Below are positions 30,305 through 35,907 of a stretch of 35,907 nt of DNA, piece after piece (the stretch's first letter is position 1; the number at the start of each line of letters is the position of its first letter). The DNA is from Lachnospiraceae bacterium (lineage in GTDB: Bacteria; Bacillota; Clostridia; Lachnospirales; Lachnospiraceae): NCBI GenBank assembly GCA_015056725.1, contig SVFS01000022.1, forward strand, positions 1 through 35,907. The letters run 5' to 3'. A program made the translations under genes and the position numbers. The notes beneath the pieces are model-generated. The model did no database searches and had not been told where the DNA came from. It saw only the letters and a program-made list of their open reading frames with translations.

Positions 30305-30685
30305 ATGGCATGGAATTTAACATCCGATAGGCCTGTGTTTATTCAGATTATTGAAAAACTTAAATTAGACATTATTACAGGTGTGTATAAGCCTGGTGAT
30401 AAATTACCGTCTGTCAGAGATTTAGCAGGAGAAGCTGCTGTAAATCCAAATACAATGCAGCGTGCTTTTTCTGAGCTGGAACGCGACGGTTTAGTTTACA
30501 CCATGCGAACAAGTGGGAGATTCATTACGGAGGATATAACGATGATTCAAGGTTTAAAAGAACAGATGGCTATAAATGCCATTGCTGAATTTTTAAGCAA
30601 TATGGAACGTCTTGGTTTCAATAAGGAAGATGCGATTTCTTTATTAAACGAGACAGTAAAGGAGGGAACTTCATGTGCACAATAG
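30305..30685 (+). CDS. GntR family regulator, YtrA subfamily
   Basis: 126 residues. The N-terminal winged HTH (about 8-75) is typical: PVFIQIIEKLKLDIITGVYKPGDKLPSVRDLA...NPNTMQRAFSELERDGLV. Only about 45 further residues, a short helical dimerisation tail, follow, which defines the YtrA subfamily (no ligand domain). Such repressors control adjacent ABC transporters, often induced by cell-wall antibiotics. The ATG at 30305 is chosen because AAAGGAG lies just before it; a longer reading from 30233 covers leader hairpins and has no ribosome site. It overlaps the ABC gene by 13 nt. The operator at 29952-29971 is likely its own. Confidence 0.92.
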   Translation: MAWNLTSDRPVFIQIIEKLKLDIITGVYKPGDKLPSVRDLAGEAAVNPNTMQRAFSELERDGLVYTMRTSGRFITEDITMIQGLKEQMAINAIAEFLSNMERLGFNKEDAISLLNETVKEGTSCAQ

Positions 30686-31371
30686 TATCATGTAAAGATT
30701 TAACAAAAAAATATGGCAAGAAAGTTGCTGTAAACAATCTTAATTTAGAAATAAAAAGCGGTCATATTATCGGACTTTTAGGCCCCAACGGAAGCGGCAA
30801 AACAACATTTATTAAAATATTAAACGGTCTGCTCACACCAACATCCGGCGAACTTTTGGTAAAACAGCTTCCTGTTGGTATCGAAAGCAAAAAAGTGATT
30901 TCTTATCTGCCGGATCAGACTTACTTAAATATGAACAAACGCGTAAAAGATGTCATTGACTATTTCCAGGCATTCTATGCTGACTTTGATTCCCAGAAGG
31001 CATATGCGATGCTGGCTGATTTACAAATCAATCCGGGTGACAGACTGAAAACCATGTCCAAAGGTACAAAGGAAAAAGTTCAGTTGATTCTTGTTATGAG
31101 CCGTAAAGCGGATTTATATGTATTGGATGAGCCAATCGCCGGTGTAGACCCTGCTGCCAGAGATTATATTCTCCGCACAATCTTAGGCAATTATGATTCT
31201 AGTGCTTCTATTTTGATTTCAACACACTTGATTTCTGATATTGAAAACATTTTGGATCAGGTTATTTTTATTAAAAACGGGGAAATTTGTTTGGATAAAT
31301 CTGTTGACGACATCCGTATGGAAGAAAACAAATCCGTTGATGCGTTATTCAGGGAGGTATTTAAATGTTAG
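30673..31371 (+). CDS. ABC transporter ATP-binding protein
   Basis: 232 residues. Walker A GPNGSGKT (37-44) and Walker B YVLDEP (149-154) are intact, and a His-loop is present (STHLISD). The ABC signature is changed to MSKGTKEK (128-135) instead of LSGGQ, as is usual for YtrB-like and similar exporters of the ABC-2 group. AGGAGGG precedes the ATG; the gene overlaps gntR by 13 nt and the permease gene by 7 nt, so all three are translated together. With the permease it forms a small two-component exporter; the cargo is unknown. A role in envelope stress or peptide antibiotic response is inferred from the regulator type. Confidence 0.93.
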   Translation: MCTIVSCKDLTKKYGKKVAVNNLNLEIKSGHIIGLLGPNGSGKTTFIKILNGLLTPTSGELLVKQLPVGIESKKVISYLPDQTYLNMNKRVKDVIDYFQAFYADFDSQKAYAMLADLQINPGDRLKTMSKGTKEKVQLILVMSRKADLYVLDEPIAGVDPAARDYILRTILGNYDSSASILISTHLISDIENILDQVIFIKNGEICLDKSVDDIRMEENKSVDALFREVFKC

Positions 31372-32210
31372 GTAAAGTATTAAAATATGAATTCAAAAAC
31401 TCAGTTGCCGTAATGGGCATTTTCTATGCAGCGCTGGTTCTTTTTACTATCATGGGCTGCTTTGGACTGCACGGTTTACAGATAGACTCCAGTGCATCCA
31501 CTCCGGCATCTGTTTGGTTTGGTGTTTTATTGGTTTTCTATTTTGTTGGTATGGTTGCCGTTAATGTAGTTTCATTCATCTATTTCTGTAAGAGCTACAG
31601 CACAACCATGTATTCCGCACAGGGATATTTAACCTTTACACTTCCGGTAAACCCAACAACTATTTACAGCGCAAAAGTAATTTGTGCTTTTATCTGGATG
31701 ATGGTTACATTCATTCTTTCCGGTGTATCCCTGTTCCTGTTTATCTGGTCAGGACTCACTCCTGAAGCCATCATGGAATTCAAAACCCTTGACTGGGCAG
31801 CGCTTTCTCAGGAAATGTATATGGACTCCGGCATAACACTTGAGTATCTCATTTCATTAATGTGCATTTCCATGCCACTGAGCTTTTTATGGTACATCTT
31901 ATTCATTTTTTCTTGCATCAGTGCCGGTCAGCTTGTAAACCGCAACCGTATGGTATGCTCCATCTTAACAGGTGTTATCATTTACACGATTATGGAAGCC
32001 GCAAACTTGGTTATTATGGCATTTACAGGATATTATGATTATATGGGACTCGTTATGGATTCATCCGTATCAGAAGAAGAATTAATGAACTCTATGCATA
32101 GCATGCTGAACTCCACTATGATTGGTAGTGTGATTGTACAGATTCTCTTCCTTATAGCACTCTGGTTCTTCTGTTGTTATATTAATAAAAAGAAATTGAA
32201 TTTGGAGTAA
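31365..32210 (+). CDS. ABC-2 type transporter permease
   Basis: 281 residues with about six membrane helices in the ABC-2 pattern: a start MLGKVLKYEFKNS (cytoplasmic coupling helix), first helix about 15-40, helix pairs about 58-80 and 104-130, 160-190, 198-220, and a final helix before the tail CCYINKKKLNLE. No catalytic motif. GGGAGG lies before the ATG, which overlaps the ATPase stop. An acidic, Met-rich external loop (about 225-250, SSVSEEELMNSMHSMLNS) precedes the last helix. Substrate unknown. Confidence 0.88.
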   Translation: MLGKVLKYEFKNSVAVMGIFYAALVLFTIMGCFGLHGLQIDSSASTPASVWFGVLLVFYFVGMVAVNVVSFIYFCKSYSTTMYSAQGYLTFTLPVNPTTIYSAKVICAFIWMMVTFILSGVSLFLFIWSGLTPEAIMEFKTLDWAALSQEMYMDSGITLEYLISLMCISMPLSFLWYILFIFSCISAGQLVNRNRMVCSILTGVIIYTIMEAANLVIMAFTGYYDYMGLVMDSSVSEEELMNSMHSMLNSTMIGSVIVQILFLIALWFFCCYINKKKLNLE

Positions 32211-32237
32211 GACAAATTACAATATCGAACATAGCAA

Positions 32238-32271
32238 AAGGCTCCCGAGTTGCTCGGGAGCCTTAGTTTTG
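32238..32271 (+). terminator. Terminator of the gntR-ABC cassette
   Basis: AAGGCTCCCGAG pairs perfectly with CTCGGGAGCCTT (12 bp) across the loop TTG, followed by AGTTTTGTC. It starts 28 bp after the permease stop. Confidence 0.93.
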
Positions 32272-32745
32272 TCTTCTCATTCTGCTCTTAAACCTCTTGC
32301 CACAACTGTACAGTCACCCTATTTCCTACTCTCTACTGTTAATTAACTTATTAACTGTTGTTTTGTAACTGTAGTCTTACTTTTTTCGTCTGTCTCTACT
32401 GTCAAAAAACTAGTAAAATATATTGTTTCGACTGGCGGCTCGCGCTTTTTCGCCATCTCTACAGTCTCAAAGCACAGGATATTTTCGCTTTTAACTGTAC
32501 ACATTCTCATTTCATCATTTTCTACAGTCCAAATCCCTGTAAGATTATGTCATTTCAACTGTACAATCTTTCTTCTTGCTTTTCTCTACGGTCCCGCCCT
32601 CTATAAACTATTCATTCTGGACTGTATGATCACTCTTTGTTCCAAGTTCTACAGTCCTCCAACCCACAAGATGTACCTTTTCAACTGTACAAACACACTT
32701 TTTTCAAATCTCTACTGTCCCAACACTCCTCAAGACAGTATCACT
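32269..32745. repeat. 63-bp tandem array with alternating inverted boxes, right of the cassette
   Basis: A box TCTAC(A/T/G)GT occurs at 32332, 32395, 32458, 32521, 32585, 32648 and 32711, i.e. every 63 (once 64) bp. A second box, (A)ACTGTA(C) or a variant, follows each of the first six by 35-36 bp, and one at 32304 marks a further unit. The core TACAGT is the reverse complement of ACTGTA, so the array is a regular series of alternating inverted sites. Bases between boxes vary strongly. No gene is recognised in 32272-32865; open frames there are repeat by-products. Confidence 0.8.
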
Positions 32746-32770
32746 TCTTCTCCCCCCTAAAAAAGCACGC

Positions 32771-32808
32771 AAAAAAGCTCCGGCATATCACATCGCCGGA
32801 GCTTTTTG
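32771..32808. terminator. Terminator of the dnaK-dnaJ operon (usable in both directions)
   Basis: AAAAAGCTCCGGC (32772-32784) pairs with GCCGGAGCTTTTT (32795-32807) across a 10-nt loop. On the minus strand it ends in TTTTTT and lies about 60 bp after the dnaJ stop. Confidence 0.9.
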
Positions 32809-32865
32809 ATTTTCAAATCTCTATATTCAACTAAAAAATCGTCTATATAATCTCTTAATCAATCT

Positions 32866-34068
32866 CTAAAAGAATTTCTTCTTTTTCTTCTTTCCATTTC
32901 CGCCATTACCGTCGCCTGTACCTGCAGAATCATCATTCTTCTTCTCTTCTGCTGCACGGTTTGCCGCATTTAAACTGTCGCCTGTGAGCTCGTCGAACTT
33001 ACGGAGCAGTTCTTTTGCTTCGCTGGAAAGTTTCTCCGGTGTCTGGAGTACTAAGGTTACGTAGTGGTCACCACGAAGGTCTTTGTTGCGAAGAGATGGA
33101 ACACCTTTGCCTTTTAAGCGTACCTTTGTATCGGTCTGTGTACCGGCTTTTACTTCATATGCCACTTTTCCATCTACAGTATCTACTAATACTTCACCGC
33201 CAAGTGCTGCCACAGCATAAGACATCGGTACTGTAGAATAGATGTTGTAGTCCTGACGCTGGAAAATAGGATGGCGTCCTACTACTACTTCTACTAATAC
33301 GTCGCCTCTTGGACCGCCGTTTGTACCCGGTTCGCCAAGACCTGTCTTACGGATGCACTGACCGTTGTCGATACCTGCCGGTATATCCATTGCAAATTTC
33401 TTACGCATCGGAACAAAGCCTGATCCATGGCAATCGTTACATTTCTCACGGATAATCTTACCTGTACCACGGCAATCCGGACATGTCTGGATATTACGCA
33501 CCGTTCCAAAGAAGGACTGGCTCGTCATGACTACCTGACCTTTACCGCCACACTTGGAACATGTTTCAGGACTTGTGCCCGGTTTAGCACCGCTACCGCG
33601 ACAAGTACTACACTCTTCTTTTACTGTAAGCTCTAATTCTTTTGTACAGCCAAATACAGCTTCTTCAAAAGTAATTCTGACAGAAGTACGGATATTAGCA
33701 CCCTGCATCGGACCATTATTAGCTTTGCCTCTTCCACGTCCACCACCAAAGATGTCGCCAAAGATATCGCCGAACATATCTGTAAAATCCATGCCGCTAA
33801 AATCAAAACCGCCGAATCCGCCGCCACCGCCCGGACCCTCAAATGCAGCATGACCATACTGATCATACTGTCTTCTCTTTTCCGGATCGCTAAGGACCGC
33901 ATATGCCTCTGATGCTTCTTTGAATTTCTTCTCTGCATCAGCATCACCCGGATTGGTATCCGGGTGATATTTTTTGGCGAGAACTCTATATGCTTTTTTC
34001 AGTGCTGCGTCATCTGCGTTTTTGTCAACGCCCAACACCTCATAATAATCTCTTTTCTGCTCTGCCAT
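32866..34068 (-). CDS. dnaJ: Chaperone DnaJ
   Basis: 400 residues. The J domain (1-70) has HPD at 35-37. A Gly/Phe region (about 76-120) follows. The zinc region (153-217) has four C-x2-C-x-G-x-G repeats. The peptide-binding C-terminal domain ends near 365, and an Asn/Gly-rich tail finishes with a run of Lys and FF, longer and more basic than usual. DnaJ stimulates the DnaK ATPase and delivers unfolded clients. The start at [10 protein letters not shown] (ATG 34066-34068) is preferred to one two codons earlier by family length; AAAGG lies 10 nt before it, and either start is possible. It follows dnaK by 17 bp. No heat-shock operator is in view because the operon start is off the right edge. 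Confidence 0.96.
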   Translation of the reverse strand: MAEQKRDYYEVLGVDKNADDAALKKAYRVLAKKYHPDTNPGDADAEKKFKEASEAYAVLSDPEKRRQYDQYGHAAFEGPGGGGGFGGFDFSGMDFTDMFGDIFGDIFGGGRGRGKANNGPMQGANIRTSVRITFEEAVFGCTKELELTVKEECSTCRGSGAKPGTSPETCSKCGGKGQVVMTSQSFFGTVRNIQTCPDCRGTGKIIREKCNDCHGSGFVPMRKKFAMDIPAGIDNGQCIRKTGLGEPGTNGGPRGDVLVEVVVGRHPIFQRQDYNIYSTVPMSYAVAALGGEVLVDTVDGKVAYEVKAGTQTDTKVRLKGKGVPSLRNKDLRGDHYVTLVLQTPEKLSSEAKELLRKFDELTGDSLNAANRAAEEKKNDDSAGTGDGNGGNGKKKKKKFF

Positions 34069-34084
34069 GTTCATTTAGCCTTTC

Positions 34085-35905
34085 TTATACTTCTCTGAAG
34101 TCTCCATCTACAACGTCATCAGCTGTTGCATTTCCAGCATCTGCCTGACCTGTGAATCCGCTCATATCAGGGCCTGCACCTGCTGCTCCCTGAGCACCCT
34201 GCATATTTTCATACATCTTTGTGAAAAGTGCCTGTGCATCGTTCATAAGTTTTTCTTTTGCAGCTTTTAATGCATCTAAATCGCTGTCAGACATTTCCTG
34301 ATCTTTTGTTCTTTCGAGGATATCTTTAACTGCTTTGATATCATCTTCTACAGTTGCTTTCTGCGAAGCGTCAATCTTGTCACCTACTTCGCCTAAAGCT
34401 TTTTCTGTCTGGAATACGAATGCGTCTGCATCGTTTCTTGTATCGATAGCTTCTTTACGTTTCTTATCCTGTGCTTCGAATTCTGCTGCTTCTTTAACAG
34501 CTTTTTCGATGTCTGCATCAGACATGTTAGAGCCTGCTGTAATTGTAATGTGCTGTTCTTTACCTGTTCCTAAATCTTTAGCAGATACGTTTACGATACC
34601 GTTTGCATCGATATCGAATGTTACTTCGATCTGTGGAACACCACGCATTGCCGGTGGAATACCATCTAATCTGAACTGTCCGAGAGATTTGTTATCTCTT
34701 GCAAACTGTCTTTCACCCTGTAATACGTTGATATCTACTGCCGTCTGGTTATCTGCTGCTGTAGAGAACACCTGACTCTTCTTTGTAGGAATTGTTGTAT
34801 TTCTTTCAATAAGTCTTGTAGCTACGCCACCCATTGTTTCGATAGAAAGAGAAAGTGGAGTAACGTCCAGAAGAAGGATATCGCCTGCACCTGCATCGCC
34901 TGCTAATTTACCACCCTGGATACAAGCACCAAGTGCTACACATTCGTCCGGGTTTAAGGATTTGCTTGGTTCTTTGCCTGTAAGCTGTTTTACTTTGTCC
35001 TGTACTGCAGGAATACGTGTAGAACCACCTACCAGTAATACCTGACCAAGGTCAGCGTTTGTAAGACCTGCATCCTTCATAGCGTTCTGAACAGGAATAG
35101 CTGTTCTTTCTACAAGATCATGTGTTAATTCATCAAATTTAGCTCTTGTAAGGTTCATATCAAAGTGTTTTGGACCTTCTGCAGTCGCTGTGATGAATGG
35201 TAAGTTAATGTTTGTTGTTGTAGCAGAAGATAATTCTTTTTTCGCTTTTTCAGCCGCTTCACGCAATCTCTGAAGTGCCATCTTATCTGTAGATAAATCT
35301 ACACCTTCTGCTTTTTTGAATTCAGCAATCATGTAATCTGTAATCTTCTGGTCGAAGTCATCACCACCAAGGTGTGTATCACCGTTTGTAGATAATACTT
35401 CGATAACGCCGTCACCGATTTCAATGATGGAAACGTCGAATGTACCACCACCTAAGTCGTATACCATGATTTTCTGTTCTTTTTCATTATCAAGACCGTA
35501 AGCAAGAGCTGCTGCTGTAGGCTCGTTGATGATACGTTTTACTTCAAGACCAGCAATTTTACCCGCGTCTTTTGTAGCCTGACGTTCAGCATCGTTGAAG
35601 TATGCAGGAACAGTAATAACTGCTTCTGTTACTTTTTCACCAAGATAGCTTTCTGCATCTGCTTTTAATTTCTGGAGAATCATAGCAGAAATTTCCTGTG
35701 GAGAATATTTCTTGTCATCGATTGCTCTCTTTTTGTCTGTACCCATATCTCTCTTAATGGAAGAGATTGTTTTTTCTGCATTTGTAACTGCCTGACGTTT
35801 TGCAGGTTCACCTACAAGTCTTTCACCTGTTTTTGTAAATGCTACAACAGATGGTGTTGTTCTTGCACCTTCTGTATTTGCGATAACAGTTGGTTTACCA
35901 CCTTC
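34085..35905 (-). CDS. dnaK: Chaperone DnaK, N-terminus cut off by the window edge
   Basis: 606 residues are visible; the frame is open to the right edge, beginning [19 protein letters not shown]. DnaK proteins normally have about 18-20 more residues (the GIDLGTTNS phosphate-binding start), so the true start lies just outside. The ATPase part shows [42 protein letters not shown] and [11 protein letters not shown]; the linker [10 protein letters not shown] and the peptide-binding beta domain follow, then the helical lid and a tail ending [10 protein letters not shown] (EEVD-like end of Firmicutes). With DnaJ and GrpE it folds and protects proteins in heat shock. The Met-initiated reading from 35746 is internal and not the real start. 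Confidence 0.98.
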   Translation of the reverse strand, partial: EGGKPTVIANTEGARTTPSVVAFTKTGERLVGEPAKRQAVTNAEKTISSIKRDMGTDKKRAIDDKKYSPQEISAMILQKLKADAESYLGEKVTEAVITVPAYFNDAERQATKDAGKIAGLEVKRIINEPTAAALAYGLDNEKEQKIMVYDLGGGTFDVSIIEIGDGVIEVLSTNGDTHLGGDDFDQKITDYMIAEFKKAEGVDLSTDKMALQRLREAAEKAKKELSSATTTNINLPFITATAEGPKHFDMNLTRAKFDELTHDLVERTAIPVQNAMKDAGLTNADLGQVLLVGGSTRIPAVQDKVKQLTGKEPSKSLNPDECVALGACIQGGKLAGDAGAGDILLLDVTPLSLSIETMGGVATRLIERNTTIPTKKSQVFSTAADNQTAVDINVLQGERQFARDNKSLGQFRLDGIPPAMRGVPQIEVTFDIDANGIVNVSAKDLGTGKEQHITITAGSNMSDADIEKAVKEAAEFEAQDKKRKEAIDTRNDADAFVFQTEKALGEVGDKIDASQKATVEDDIKAVKDILERTKDQEMSDSDLDALKAAKEKLMNDAQALFTKMYENMQGAQGAAGAGPDMSGFTGQADAGNATADDVVDGDFREV

Positions 35906-35907
35906 CA

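Noticed and set aside
32269-32745. CRISPR array
   Set aside because: Periodicity is regular, but conserved parts are only about 8-10 bp and occur as two inverted boxes per unit; there are no long identical repeats, no unique spacers and no cas genes.
32358-32834. Two small plus-strand frames after the cassette
   Set aside because: Both lie inside the 63-bp array, lack ribosome sites and read repeat-derived peptides.
29253-32865. Insertion sequence or integrative element around the GntR/ABC cassette
   Set aside because: No transposase, integrase, terminal inverted repeats or target duplication were found; only tandem arrays flank it.

Overview
This window looks like a chromosomal segment from a low-GC Gram-positive anaerobe, most likely a Lachnospiraceae member (Clostridia, Bacillota). 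The reasons are the housekeeping gene order, the A/T-rich intergenic DNA, strong AGGAGG-type ribosome sites, occasional TTG/GTG starts, a type III glutamine synthetase, ThiI without a rhodanese domain beside a NifS partner, and a tRNA gene with no encoded CCA. Taxonomy is inferred from content; no search was run. Nearly everything is on the minus strand. The plus strand carries only a sensory pair at 2450-5367, a small HPr-like gene at 24376 and a GntR/ABC cassette at 30305-32210.

Layout. (1) 1-2119, minus: a lipoprotein with GTW repeats (cut by the left edge) behind a DUF4428 zinc-ribbon protein. (2) 2450-5367, plus: a lipoprotein solute-binding protein, broken by an internal deletion and frameshift, followed by a membrane-anchored regulator with a large external sensor region and a LuxR-type HTH. 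(3) 5396-10662, minus: cdaR-like regulator, ftsE, ftsX, an EnvC/M23-type murein hydrolase and a CtpA-type S41 protease, i.e. a cell-wall/division cluster ending at a long convergent terminator. (4) 10874-14919, minus: acyl-ACP thioesterase, CvfB-like S1 protein, a His-less HPr-like protein coupled to a CPBP membrane protease, YjfB, and a degenerate WecG/TagA-like protein. (5) 14994-22658, minus: a conserved RNA-metabolism/cell-wall series in the order ireB, ruvX, DUF1292, rnjA, ylbF-like, mini mltG, trmR, trhP-like U32, glnN, tRNA-Gln. (6) 22864-29252, minus with one plus gene: prmA, rsmE, nifS, thiI, the second HPr-like gene (plus), mtaB. (7) 29253-32865: a repeat-rich island holding gntR-ABC-permease. 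(8) 32866 to the right edge, minus: dnaJ and dnaK (5' end cut off).

How they work together. FtsEX with the M23 coiled-coil protein is the standard divisome route for activating peptidoglycan hydrolysis. TrhP plus TrmR fit the two-step U34 (h)o5U/mo5U tRNA modification. NifS plus ThiI fit 4-thiouridine synthesis. MtaB, RsmE and PrmA complete a translation-modification theme.

The most unusual parts are: two HPr-fold paralogues that keep the regulatory Ser region but lack the catalytic His, one coupled to a CPBP protease; the solute-binding lipoprotein/membrane LuxR pair with no permease genes; and the GntR-ABC cassette lying between dnaJ and prmA in opposite orientation, bounded on both sides by tandem arrays with a 63-bp period and preceded by a leader of about 340 nt with five 16-bp repeats. 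No insertion sequence, phage gene, CRISPR array or rRNA was seen.
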